DNA of 64,000 nt from Winogradskyella tangerina (lineage in GTDB: Bacteria; Bacteroidota; Bacteroidia; Flavobacteriales; Flavobacteriaceae), in contig NZ_QERF01000002.1 of assembly GCF_003260205.1 (NCBI RefSeq), positions 1 to 64,000 of the forward strand. The letters run 5' to 3'. This document shows, in pieces, positions 1 through 9,278 of the stretch. Both the position numbers and the translations under genes were made by a program. The stretch's first letter is position 1; each line of letters starts with the position of its first letter. The notes beneath the pieces were generated by a model. The model searched no databases, was not told where the DNA came from, and was given only the letters and a program-made list of their open reading frames with translations.

Positions 1-1590
1 CACAAGTATCAGAACCTGTAGCGACACCAGTATTGGCAGAAGACTCATCATCAGTACACTCAATAGTGATATCGGCAGGAACATTAATAATAGGATCAGT
101 CGTATCGATAACAGTAATAGTCTGATCTGCAGAAACAGCGTTTCCACACTCATCAGTTACTGTCCAAGTACGCACAATAGTTTTAGTATTACCACAAGCG
201 GCAGTCTCAACGTCAGACTCAGTGATGGTCACTGTACCACAAGTATCAGAACCTGTAGCGACACCAGTATTGGCAGAAGACTCATCATCAGTACACTCGA
301 TAGTGATATCTGCAGGAACATTAATAATAGGATCAGTCGTATCGATAACAGTAATGGTCTGATCCGCAGAAACAGCGTTTCCACATTCATCAGTTACTGT
401 CCAAGTACGCACAATAGTTTTTGTATTACCACAAGCGGCAGTCTCAACATCAGACTCAGTGATGGTCACTGTACCACAAGTATCAGAACCTGTAGCGACA
501 CCAGTATTGGCAGAAGACTCGTCATCAGTACACTCAATAGTGATATCTGCAGGAACATTAATAATAGGATCAGTCGTATCGATAACCGTAATAGTCTGAT
601 CAGCAGAAACAGCGTTACCACATTCATCAGTTACTGTCCAAGTACGCACAATAGTTTTAGTATTACCACAAGCGGCAGTCTCAACATCAGATTCAGTGAT
701 GGTCACTGTACCACAAGTATCAGAACCTGTAGCGACACCAGTATTGGCAGAGGACTCATCATCAGTACACTCGATAGTGATATCGGCAGGAACATTAATA
801 ATAGGATCAGTCGTATCGATAACCGTAATAGTCTGATCTGCAGAAACAGCGTTTCCACACTCATCAGTTACTGTCCAAGTACGTACAATAGTTTTTGTAT
901 TACCACAAGCTGCAGTCTCAACATCAGATTCAGTGATGGTCACCGTACCACAAGTATCAGAACCTGTAGCGACACCAGTATAGGCAGAAGACTCATCATC
1001 AGTACACTCAATAGTGATATCTGCAGGTACATTAATAATAGGATCAGTCGTATCGATAACAGTAATAGTCTGATCTGCAGAAACAGCGTTACCACATTCA
1101 TCAGTTACTGTCCATGTACGCACAATAGTTTTTGTATTACCACAAGCGGCAGTCTCAACATCAGACTCAGTGATGGTTACTGTACCACAAGTATCAGAAC
1201 CTGTAGCGACACCAGTATTGGCAGAGGACTCATCATCAGTACACTCAATAGTGATATCTGCAGGTACATTAATAATAGGATCGGTCGTATCGATAACAGT
1301 AATAGTCTGATCTGCAGAAACAGCGTTACCACATTCATCAGTTACTGTCCATGTACGCACAATAGTTTTCGTATTACCACAAGCGGCAGTCTCAACATCA
1401 GACTCAGTGATGGTTACTGTACCACAAGTATCAGAACCTGTAGCGACACCAGTATTGGCAGAAGACTCATCATCAGTACACTCAATAGTGATATCTGCAG
1501 GTACATTAATAATAGGATCGGTCGTATCAGCTACAGTTATGGTCTGAGTTGCTGTAGCAGTATTGCCACAATTATCTGTAATTGTAAATG
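1..1590 (-). repeat. Tandem 237-bp (79-residue) HYR-like repeat array inside the adhesin gene
   Basis: The word aagtatcagaacctgtagcg recurs at 4, 241, 478, 715, 952, 1189 and 1426, an exact 237-bp period, so about 6.5 units lie in the window and the array runs off the left edge. On the minus strand each unit reads DTTDPIINVPADITIECTDD, then SSANTGVATGSDTCG, VETAACGNTKTIVRTWTV and TDECGNAVSADQTITV, with four cysteines. The units differ mainly at third positions; one has Tyr for Asn (near 970). The first-translated unit (about 1530-1590) is diverged. The pattern fits HYR or HYR-like Ig-fold domains that have recently expanded or been homogenised. Confidence 0.95.
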
Positions 1591-4500
1591 TTCTTAATAC
1601 AGTTATTGGACAATTATTAACCGAAGTAACAGAATCAATATAGTTTATGATTTGGATATTAAAATCATCAGAAGCATTATAATTTGGGTTCGAAGCAAAA
1701 ATTGCTTGTACATCACCAGAACCAGTATCATTAAAATCAAACACGGAATTTGCACTCGTAATATCGGAAGTTGTGCAACCTTCTAAATCAATAGTAGAAG
1801 GAACTGAAATTTGAGGACTTTCTGTATCATTGATACCGATAATGCCATCAATAGATGCTGTACAATTATTTGCATCCGTAACTAAAATGGTATAAGTACC
1901 ATTAGTCAGATTTTCAAATAAAACAGAAGACTGATTCGTCGTGCCATTGTCAATTGAGAATTCAAAAGGAGGAGTACCGCCTATTGCAGAAGCCTCAATG
2001 CTACCGCCATTAGCTCCAGAACAATCAACATTTGTTGTACTAACAATAACAGCTTCTAAAATATCTGGTTCACTTATAATTATATCAATAGTTTCTTCGC
2101 AGTCATTATCATCTTTTACATAAACTGTATAATTTCCAGCACTTAAATTTTCAAAAACACCAGTCGTATTACTAAAGTCAATATTATCTAAGCTGAACAA
2201 ATATGGAGCTGTACCGCCAGTTGCATTAATAGTAAAAGACCCGTCAGATTCTCCATTACAGGTTACATCTTCTTTATCAACTGCAGATTCAGTTAATTCA
2301 ATATCGAATACTTCAACACTGAAGTCGCAAGTAAGTTGATCTGTACTACCATCTGGATAAGTATAAGTGGCAGTATATATAACTGTTGTATTTCCGTCAG
2401 GGAATGAATCACCAGGGTTAAAGTTCGAAGTAACAGCAAAATTTACTCCATCTAAACAAGCACTTTCTAAAAGTGTAGCATTATAGTATAATCGATCAAC
2501 TTCGATTTGATCACTTGCATTTAGATTGGTACCATTATCATCAAAATTAAATCGTAATTTGTATGCACCGCTCGGTACAGAGCTAGGTATAATAATCGTC
2601 TGAAGACCAGAACTTGCGATGGCAAAAATAGTGCTAGAATAAACTACTGTTGTATTGTCTAATACTTCTATGGTCCAATCAAATGCACCGTTAGGAACTA
2701 TAAGTTCCATATTAATATCTACACCTGAAGATGTATCAAAATAAGACAAGGGTGTAGTGAAATTTACATTTGTACCACTAGATTGAAATAGTCTTAAATT
2801 ATTAGATCCAATACGTTGAACTCTATTGTATTCCCAACAAGCATTCCCACTCTCAGGCAAATCAAATTCAACATTAAATGAATAATCATCACCAGGTGAA
2901 GAAGTACAGCATTGATATGCAAAACTTGGCGGTGTCCAATATACCGGAGTACCTAAATCATCATTGCTACAAGAAATATCAACAGTTGGAGGGCAATTAT
3001 CTACTGTTATTTGACAAGGAATTGCCACTGGTTCAGTAACTGTACCAGAATTTGTTGTTGTACAACCATTGGCATCTGTTATAGTTACAGTATAGGTTCC
3101 GGCAGTCAAATTTAAGATATCTTCAGTCGTTTCACCATTGCTCCATAAGTATGAATAAGGTGCGGTTCCACCGCTTACTGTTAAATCTATCGATCCAGTA
3201 TTGTCACCATTACATAAAACATCTTCAATTGCTCTTGTTGAAGAAAGTTGTTGTGAAGGCTGATTAATTGTAAAGTTTTGAGATATTGTACATCCATTTG
3301 CATCAGTAACCGTAACAGTATAATTTCCTGCGATTACATTTGAAAGGTCTTCGGTTGTATCACCATTATTCCATGAAAAGGTATAAGGAGGTTCACCACC
3401 ACCTACATTTATATCAATAGCACCGGTAGCCTCAGTTCTACATAGAACATCAGTCACTGAACCAGACAACTCCAAGTTACTTAATGTGATAGATAAGGCA
3501 TTTTCGAGTGGACATTCGGTAAATCCACTTTTTACAGAAATTGAGTATGTACCTTCTGCAAGTCCAGTAAAATCTGTTGAAGATTGATAATTTCCACCAT
3601 TGAGCGCATATTCAAATTCTGGTCCTAATGGAGACGTAATAGTTATGGTAAAATCATCACTTGTTGAACCACAACTTACACTAGCTGTCGGGGCTGGTGG
3701 GAGGTCAACAAAGTTCAGTGTTACCGTAGCCTGGTCACAGACTGATGTATTTGGTGCTGGTAAACAAACTTCAAAATCAAAAGTTACGGTACCTGTATAT
3801 CCTGCAGTAGGAACATAGCTATATGTACCGTCTGCATTAAATGTAAAAGTATCTCCAGCTGGAGTTGGGCCTGAAATTAAAGTAAAAGTTGAGCCGTCAG
3901 GAGCATTGCTGGTTTCACCAAGATCTCCGATAACTTTTTGGTCTATACAGCCTGTTTTAAAATCATCAACGGCATATTTTTGAAGTAAAAAGAATTTACC
4001 ATCGCCGTGGTCTCTTGTTGCAGCAACAAATTCAATTCTTGTGATATTAGAACCTGTAGGAGCGATTTCATTTAAATGGAATAATGCAACACCAATGGTT
4101 TGACCATTTTCATTGCATCGACCTGACTGCCAGTAATCCGAACCTGCATTAGGTGGACCAAAATTACAGTCTCTATAGTTATCAGAATTACGAACAAATG
4201 TTTCACCTAATTTTTGTTCTAAACCACCGCCAGCTGGTGTTCCGTATACTTCAATATAAAAACAGTTATTACCACCACGTTCTGTAACGGCTAGAACACC
4301 ACCATCATTGGCAGGAATTGCAGGACTGTAAAATATAGTTTGTTTTTGAGGGCCATCGCCATCGTCCCAATCTTCTTCAATATCTTCAAGTTCATCAAAA
4401 TCTGAACAGAAATCTTGACCGTTAGAACTTGCTTCGAAATAATGATTTAAGTTTTTGCTTTGAAAAGCCGTTGTAGCAGCAGAAACCCAGTTGGCTGCAT

Positions 4501-4810
4501 TACTAGTACCAACAACAATTCCTCCATTTAATCGTATATTATTTGGATTATGACCATCTGGACCCAGTATGGTCAATTCATAACTTGTAGGTACTACAAA
4601 GGTGTTGTAAACAGTGCCATCAATAGTCACCGATCTTATGGTAGCAGGATCACTATTATTAGACTGCGTATCTTCCCATTGAAAAGTTACACCAGTTTGA
4701 ATAGAAGGTGACTGCTGAGCTAAAAGTATGTTTGGCATTATTACCAATAGCAAAATAGCTAGTGCTTTAGCCATACTTACGTTTGAAATACAATTGTATT
4801 TGTTTCTCAT
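1..4810 (-). CDS. Giant SprB-like secreted adhesin, N-terminal 1603 residues (partial, continues past left edge)
   Basis: The minus strand is open without a stop from an ATG at 4808-4810 to the window edge. The N-terminus is a signal peptide: a short charged start, a hydrophobic run (AILLLVIMPNILL) and cleavage near LAQQ. An in-frame ATG at 4772-4774 (MAKALAILLL) is an equally good start. Going downstream there is a beta-sandwich region with a VTFDFEVCLP Ig-like segment, several SprB-type repeats (for example GGTAPYSYLWSNGETTED and TYTVTITDANGC), and then the HYR-like array described separately. SprB repeats are known from the cell-surface gliding adhesin of Flavobacterium johnsoniae, exported by T9SS. 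The C-terminal T9SS sorting domain would lie outside the window. A role in adhesion or gliding is inferred; other giant surface or extracellular matrix proteins share these repeats. Confidence 0.85.
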   Translation of the reverse strand, partial: MRNKYNCISNVSMAKALAILLLVIMPNILLAQQSPSIQTGVTFQWEDTQSNNSDPATIRSVTIDGTVYNTFVVPTSYELTILGPDGHNPNNIRLNGGIVVGTSNAANWVSAATTAFQSKNLNHYFEASSNGQDFCSDFDELEDIEEDWDDGDGPQKQTIFYSPAIPANDGGVLAVTERGGNNCFYIEVYGTPAGGGLEQKLGETFVRNSDNYRDCNFGPPNAGSDYWQSGRCNENGQTIGVALFHLNEIAPTGSNITRIEFVAATRDHGDGKFFLLQKYAVDDFKTGCIDQKVIGDLGETSNAPDGSTFTLISGPTPAGDTFTFNADGTYSYVPTAGYTGTVTFDFEVCLPAPNTSVCDQATVTLNFVDLPPAPTASVSCGSTSDDFTITITSPLGPEFEYALNGGNYQSSTDFTGLAEGTYSISVKSGFTECPLENALSITLSNLELSGSVTDVLCRTEATGAIDINVGGGEPPYTFSWNNGDTTEDLSNVIAGNYTVTVTDANGCTISQNFTINQPSQQLSSTRAIEDVLCNGDNTGSIDLTVSGGTAPYSYLWSNGETTEDILNLTAGTYTVTITDANGCTTTNSGTVTEPVAIPCQITVDNCPPTVDISCSNDDLGTPVYWTPPSFAYQCCTSSPGDDYSFNVEFDLPESGNACWEYNRVQRIGSNNLRLFQSSGTNVNFTTPLSYFDTSSGVDINMELIVPNGAFDWTIEVLDNTTVVYSSTIFAIASSGLQTIIIPSSVPSGAYKLRFNFDDNGTNLNASDQIEVDRLYYNATLLESACLDGVNFAVTSNFNPGDSFPDGNTTVIYTATYTYPDGSTDQLTCDFSVEVFDIELTESAVDKEDVTCNGESDGSFTINATGGTAPYLFSLDNIDFSNTTGVFENLSAGNYTVYVKDDNDCEETIDIIISEPDILEAVIVSTTNVDCSGANGGSIEASAIGGTPPFEFSIDNGTTNQSSVLFENLTNGTYTILVTDANNCTASIDGIIGINDTESPQISVPSTIDLEGCTTSDITSANSVFDFNDTGSGDVQAIFASNPNYNASDDFNIQIINYIDSVTSVNNCPITVLRTFTITDNCGNTATATQTITVADTTDPIINVPADITIECTDDESSANTGVATGSDTCGTVTITESDVETAACGNTKTIVRTWTVTDECGNAVSADQTITVIDTTDPIINVPADITIECTDDESSANTGVATGSDTCGTVTITESDVETAACGNTKTIVRTWTVTDECGNAVSADQTITVIDTTDPIINVPADITIECTDDESSAYTGVATGSDTCGTVTITESDVETAACGNTKTIVRTWTVTDECGNAVSADQTITVIDTTDPIINVPADITIECTDDESSANTGVATGSDTCGTVTITESDVETAACGNTKTIVRTWTVTDECGNAVSADQTITVIDTTDPIINVPADITIECTDDESSANTGVATGSDTCGTVTITESDVETAACGNTKTIVRTWTVTDECGNAVSADQTITVIDTTDPIINVPADITIECTDDESSANTGVATGSDTCGTVTITESDVETAACGNTKTIVRTWTVTDECGNAVSADQTITVIDTTDPIINVPADITIECTDDESSANTGVATGSDTC

Positions 4811-5140
4811 ACTGTACATAATAACTTATAATGTCTATGATGCACTAAATGATGTATGACGAAATACGCTTAATGTTGGGTACTATCAATCATTCAAAAT
4901 TTAAGCAACACTTGTTGTTTCGTTAATTGCAAAAAAATAGAGGGAAGTTTAATTACTGTAAATGAAATCTTGAATGGATTAATATATTTTTGATTTGGGG
5001 TCATTTACATTAATTTTACAAAAACAAAAGAACTTATAACCAAAGTTTTACACAAACATTAGAGTTAAAGCGGCAAAATAATCGTTAAAACGGATATATG
5101 CAACATTTTATCGAAAAAAATTGCATTTAATCGAGAATAC
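4811..5140. other. 330-bp AT-rich divergent intergenic region
   Basis: This stretch separates the leftward adhesin gene from the rightward polyphosphate operon and must hold promoters for both. I found no exact TAnnTTTG -7 motif on either strand, no strong hairpin and no convincing small ORF; it is A/T-rich throughout. Confidence 0.5.
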
Positions 5141-5626
5141 ATGAAATCAATCGTACTAGTTAGACACGGAAAATCGTCATGGGAATTTAATGTTCCAGAC
5201 GCTCAAAGACCTTTAAAACAGAGGGGTATCAAAGATGCGCAATTAGTTGCAAATGAGTTTTTTAAAAGTCATAAAATTCCTTCACAAATTTTTTCAAGTC
5301 CGGCTAACCGTGCACATTCTACCTGCAAAATTTTCGTTCAAACCTTTAATTTGTCAGAAAATTCTATTTCAATTCAAGATGATCTTTATGATTTCGGAGG
5401 TGAAAGTGTTATAAATTTTATCAAGAATTTACCTAATTCCTACGACGATATTATGATATTTGGTCACAATCATGCTTTTACTTCAATTGCCAATATTTTT
5501 GGTGATAAGTTTATTGAAAATGTTCCAACAAGTGGTTTAATTAAACTTAAATTTGACATTGACAATTGGAAAGATTTAAAACAAGGAACAACCGAATTAA
5601 TTATTATTCCAAAGGAATTAAAATAA
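5141..5626 (+). CDS. sixA: SixA-type histidine phosphatase
   Basis: This 161-residue protein is a short histidine-phosphatase (phosphoglycerate-mutase fold) of the SixA type. The catalytic RHG motif is at residues 8-10 (VLVRHGKSSWE) and the second active-site histidine lies in FGHNH at 107-111. There is no signal peptide, so it should be cytosolic. SixA in E. coli removes phosphate from a phosphohistidine domain; the substrate here is unknown. The stop overlaps the ppk1 start by one base (TAATG), so translation is probably coupled and the enzyme belongs to the polyphosphate operon. Confidence 0.88.
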   Translation: MKSIVLVRHGKSSWEFNVPDAQRPLKQRGIKDAQLVANEFFKSHKIPSQIFSSPANRAHSTCKIFVQTFNLSENSISIQDDLYDFGGESVINFIKNLPNSYDDIMIFGHNHAFTSIANIFGDKFIENVPTSGLIKLKFDIDNWKDLKQGTTELIIIPKELK

Positions 5627-7680
5627 TGACCAAAGACAAGAATATTTACATAAATCGAGAATTAAGCTGGTTACAATTTAATGCTCGTGTACTTCAAGAA
5701 GCCGCAGATCAAAGTGTTCCATTAATAGAGCGATTAAGGTTTTTGGGTATTTTTTCTAATAATTTAGACGAGTTTTTCAAAGTACGATATGCCACGGTTA
5801 AACGAATCGACGAAGCCGGTAAAGGTGGTAAAAGTGAGCTTGGTGGTATTAAGGCAAGCGATTTATTGGCTGAAATTACCAAAACAGTAATTGAACAGCA
5901 AAGTGAGAGTCTAGAGATTCTTGATGCTATAACTAAAGAATTACAGCGTGAGAAGATTCATATTATAAACGAGACCGACATAGACGCTGATCACCACGAT
6001 TTTATAAAGAATTATTTCTTTCAGGAGATAAGTCCTGCTTTAGTAGTTATTGTCTTAAATGAAGACGTCGGAGTTCCAGAGCTAAAGGATAGTGCCGCTT
6101 ACCTTAATGTGAAGATGTCGAGTAATACTGGGCCAAATAAATATGCATTGATAGAAATATCAAAAGCTATGGATCGTTTTATAGTTTTACCAAGTCGAGG
6201 CGATTCAAACTATATTATAATGGTCGATGACCTGCTTAGGTACTGTTTAGATGATATTTTTAATATCTTCAATTATGATGAGATTTCGGCACATATGATA
6301 AAGATTACCAGAGATGGCGAACTCGATTTTGATAGTGATCTAAGTAGAAGTTTTATTGACAAAATTTCACGTAGTGTAAAAGGCCGTGAAAGTGGTGATC
6401 CCGTGCGCTTTGTTTATGATAAAAGCATCGATGCTGATACCTTGAGTTTCCTGCTAGAACGTATGAATATTGAGTCTACTGATAGTATTATACCTGGAGG
6501 TAGATATCACAACAGAAGGGATTATATGGGATTCCCAAGCTTGGGTAGAAATGATCTTTTGTACGACAAGATAAAACCGTTGCCAGTTAAAGGTTTAAGT
6601 TTTCAAGAAAGTATATTCAAATCAATTGCCAAAAAAGACTATTTAGTTTACACGCCTTATCATACATTTTCATATATCGTTAAGTTTCTTCGTGAAGCAG
6701 CCTTAGATCCAGATGTGAAAACGATTAAGATCACCATTTATAGGCTTGCTCAGATTTCGCACGTAGCTAGTTCATTAATTAATGCTGCGAAAAACGGTAA
6801 GGAGGTTACAGTTTCAATAGAACTTAGAGCGCGATTTGATGAAGAGGCCAATATCAATTACGCTGAACAGATGCAGGATGCGGGAGTTAACATGTTGTTT
6901 GGTGTAACTGGATTGAAAGTACATTGTAAAATGTGTGTGATTGAGCGTGAAGAAAACGACAAGCTAGTTAGGTATGGCTTTATTAGTACAGGGAATTTCA
7001 ATGAATCTACGGCGAAAATTTATACTGATTTTACACTTTTGACTTCAAATTCTAAAATACTTAAAGACGTTAATAAAGTATTTAACTTCTTTGAAGTTAA
7101 TTATGTAGTTAGAAGATATAAACACATTATAACCTCACCGCATTATACACAAACCAAGTTATTTGCTCTAATAGATAAAGAAATTGAAAATGTAAAGCAA
7201 GGTAAACCTGCTTATATCAAGCTTAAAATGAACAGTATAAGCAGTTATAAGATGGTGGATAAACTGTATGAAGCAAGTAGAGCTGGCGTGAAAATACAAA
7301 TGATTGTTAGAGGTTTATGCTGCTTAGTTCCTGGTGTTGAAGGGATGAGTGAAAATATCGAAGTGATCAGTATTATCGATAAATTCTTAGAGCATACAAG
7401 ATTGTACGTTTTTGCAAATAATGACGAACCTAAATTATATATTTCTTCAGCTGATTGGATGACCAGAAATATTGATAATAGAGTAGAAGTGAGCTGTCCT
7501 ATTTACGATGAAGACATTAAAAAAGAACTTTTAGACCTTTATGATATCTGTTGGAACGATAATGTAAAAGCGCGTTACATCAACCAAACGCAAGACAATA
7601 CTTATCGCAGAAACGACCTACCTAAAGTTAGAGCGCAATTCGATACCTATAATTATTATTTAAATAAGTTAGAAGGATAA
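5626..7680 (+). CDS. ppk1: Polyphosphate kinase 1
   Basis: The product (684 residues from the ATG at 5626) is full length for Ppk1, which reversibly makes polyphosphate from ATP. The N-domain begins with INRELSWLQFNARVLQEA; the first phospholipase-D-like active-site histidine is in LKVHCKMCVIE (about residue 431) and the second in FLEHTRLYVF (about 589), followed by the family signature SSADWMTRNIDNRVE. A longer open frame starts at 5566, but the ATG fused to the sixA stop gives the normal N-terminus. The ppx gene follows after one base, so kinase and polyphosphatase are co-transcribed. Confidence 0.96.
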   Translation: MTKDKNIYINRELSWLQFNARVLQEAADQSVPLIERLRFLGIFSNNLDEFFKVRYATVKRIDEAGKGGKSELGGIKASDLLAEITKTVIEQQSESLEILDAITKELQREKIHIINETDIDADHHDFIKNYFFQEISPALVVIVLNEDVGVPELKDSAAYLNVKMSSNTGPNKYALIEISKAMDRFIVLPSRGDSNYIIMVDDLLRYCLDDIFNIFNYDEISAHMIKITRDGELDFDSDLSRSFIDKISRSVKGRESGDPVRFVYDKSIDADTLSFLLERMNIESTDSIIPGGRYHNRRDYMGFPSLGRNDLLYDKIKPLPVKGLSFQESIFKSIAKKDYLVYTPYHTFSYIVKFLREAALDPDVKTIKITIYRLAQISHVASSLINAAKNGKEVTVSIELRARFDEEANINYAEQMQDAGVNMLFGVTGLKVHCKMCVIEREENDKLVRYGFISTGNFNESTAKIYTDFTLLTSNSKILKDVNKVFNFFEVNYVVRRYKHIITSPHYTQTKLFALIDKEIENVKQGKPAYIKLKMNSISSYKMVDKLYEASRAGVKIQMIVRGLCCLVPGVEGMSENIEVISIIDKFLEHTRLYVFANNDEPKLYISSADWMTRNIDNRVEVSCPIYDEDIKKELLDLYDICWNDNVKARYINQTQDNTYRRNDLPKVRAQFDTYNYYLNKLEG

Positions 7681-7681
7681 C

Positions 7682-8587
7682 ATGCTGAAGATACAGAAAT
7701 ATGCAGCTATTGACATTGGTTCTAATGCAGTACGTTTACTTATCTCTAATATTATTGAAGAGGACAACAAACTTGTGAAGTTTAAAAAGAACTCATTGGT
7801 TCGTGTTCCTATTAGATTAGGTGCCGATGTATTCATAAATGGTGAAATTTCAGAATATAACCAACAACGCATGGTTGATACCATGATGGCTTTTAGTTTA
7901 TTAATGAAATCTCATGGAGTCGTTCGCTATAAAGCTTGTGCAACATCTGCTATGCGCGAAGCCAGTAATAGTGTGCCATTGGCAAAAACCATTTCAGAGC
8001 AATGTGGCATTAATATCGATATTATTGGAGGTGAAGAAGAGGCTGCAATAATTGCAGCAACCGATTTAAATACCTTTGTCGACCCTAACAAAACGTATCT
8101 CTATGTAGATGTTGGTGGTGGAAGTACCGAATTTTCTATCATTCATAACGGAAAGAAAATCATGTCTAAATCCTTTAGAATAGGTACCGTTAGACTATTG
8201 AACGATATTGTAACAGATGAAACCTGGAAAGAACTAGAACAATGGATTACGGAAAATACAAGCGCGTACGATAGCATCGCTTTGCTTGGTTCTGGAGGTA
8301 ATATTAATAAGATTTTTAAAATCTCTGGTGTAGACCTTGGTAAGCCATTAACGTACTTCTATTTAAGTAACTATTATAAGACACTTCAAAGTTATACTTA
8401 CGAAGAACGAATCACTAAGCTAGACCTCAATCAAGACCGGGCAGATGTTATTATTCCGGCTACTAGAATTTACTTATCAGCAATGAAGTGGAGTAAGGCC
8501 AAAGATATTTTTGTACCTAAAATTGGACTCTCAGATGGTATAATTAAAAGTATATATTACGAAACCGTTTCGAGCGTAATTGTATGA
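7682..8587 (+). CDS. ppx: Ppx/GppA family exopolyphosphatase
   Basis: This is a 301-residue protein of the ASKHA fold. It starts AAIDIGSNAVRLLI (phosphate-1 loop), has the second phosphate loop VDVGGGSTEFSI at about residue 141 and LGSGGNINK further on. Ppx/GppA enzymes release phosphate from polyphosphate or hydrolyse pppGpp. The length matches the short single-module form, without the C-terminal HD domain of E. coli Ppx. It lies one base after ppk1, which favours polyphosphate as substrate. Cytosolic. Confidence 0.92.
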   Translation: MLKIQKYAAIDIGSNAVRLLISNIIEEDNKLVKFKKNSLVRVPIRLGADVFINGEISEYNQQRMVDTMMAFSLLMKSHGVVRYKACATSAMREASNSVPLAKTISEQCGINIDIIGGEEEAAIIAATDLNTFVDPNKTYLYVDVGGGSTEFSIIHNGKKIMSKSFRIGTVRLLNDIVTDETWKELEQWITENTSAYDSIALLGSGGNINKIFKISGVDLGKPLTYFYLSNYYKTLQSYTYEERITKLDLNQDRADVIIPATRIYLSAMKWSKAKDIFVPKIGLSDGIIKSIYYETVSSVIV

Positions 8588-8694
8588 TTATGAAACAGAA
8601 AAATTACAGTTGAACTAATTTATTACTACAAAAATCTATACATTTACCCAGAATTTAGAATTTAAACTATATTCGTCGTCTCAAATTTATTATT

Positions 8695-9225
8695 ATGAAA
8701 AAACTTATTCTTACTATTATATGTGCATGTTTTATGTCTGTTGGAATTGCTCAGGAAATAAAATATGGTGTTAGAGGTGCTCTTAATATCTCTAATTTAG
8801 ATTTCGAACCAGACGCTACTTTCGAAAATAAACATCGTAACGGTTTTGCATTTGCAGGATTTGTAGATTTTGGATTTTCTGAAGAATTATCTTTACATAC
8901 CGAATTACAATGGTCTGCAGAAGGTGGGAAAGATGAAAACCTAAGAGCTGATTATATTCAAATGCCTATAATGTTAAAGTTGTCGGTTTCTGAAAGATTA
9001 TCTTTTGGTGCAGGACCACAAATTGCATTGAAAACATGGGAAAACAACGATGGTTTTTCAACCTTTGCATTTTCTGGAGTGGTTGGCGCAGAATACATGA
9101 TCACTGACGAACTTTTTATCGATGCCAGATTTTCTTACGGTGTAACCAATATACTTGACGAAGATTTAACGGACCTCGAAGCCAAAAATCACGTTATGCA
9201 ATTTGGTTTCGGTATAAAAATTTAA
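8695..9225 (+). CDS. Outer-membrane beta-barrel protein (porin/PorT-like family)
   Basis: The 176-residue protein starts with a clear signal peptide (MKKLILTIICACFMSVG, cleavage after IAQ) and continues with alternating amphipathic strands beginning KYGVRGALNISNL and ending VMQFGFGIKI, an aromatic-rich last strand typical of an outer-membrane barrel inserted by BAM. An eight-stranded barrel is likely from the length. The function cannot be told from sequence. It has 107 bases in front of it with a near-match -7 box, and a terminator after it, so it is probably a single-gene unit. Confidence 0.75.
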   Translation: MKKLILTIICACFMSVGIAQEIKYGVRGALNISNLDFEPDATFENKHRNGFAFAGFVDFGFSEELSLHTELQWSAEGGKDENLRADYIQMPIMLKLSVSERLSFGAGPQIALKTWENNDGFSTFAFSGVVGAEYMITDELFIDARFSYGVTNILDEDLTDLEAKNHVMQFGFGIKI

Positions 9226-9249
9226 AACAACTAGATTTTCAAAATATTT

Positions 9250-9278
9250 AAAGGCTTTAACCTCTGGTTAGAGCCTTT
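9250..9278. terminator. Intrinsic terminator between convergent genes
   Basis: The stem AAAGGCT/AGCCTTT with an inner TAAC/GTTA pairing surrounds loop ctctg and is followed by a T-rich tail on the plus strand (tattttttta). It serves the barrel gene and probably also the facing gene, whose stop it touches. Confidence 0.8.

Noticed and set aside
1..1590. Regular 237-bp repeats as a CRISPR or satellite array
   Set aside because: The units are open reading frame with a conserved 79-residue translation and no short repeat/unique spacer pattern; they are protein repeats.
1941..3818. Rightward open frames at 1941-2123 and 3600-3818
   Set aside because: They are antisense shadows of the SprB-like gene.
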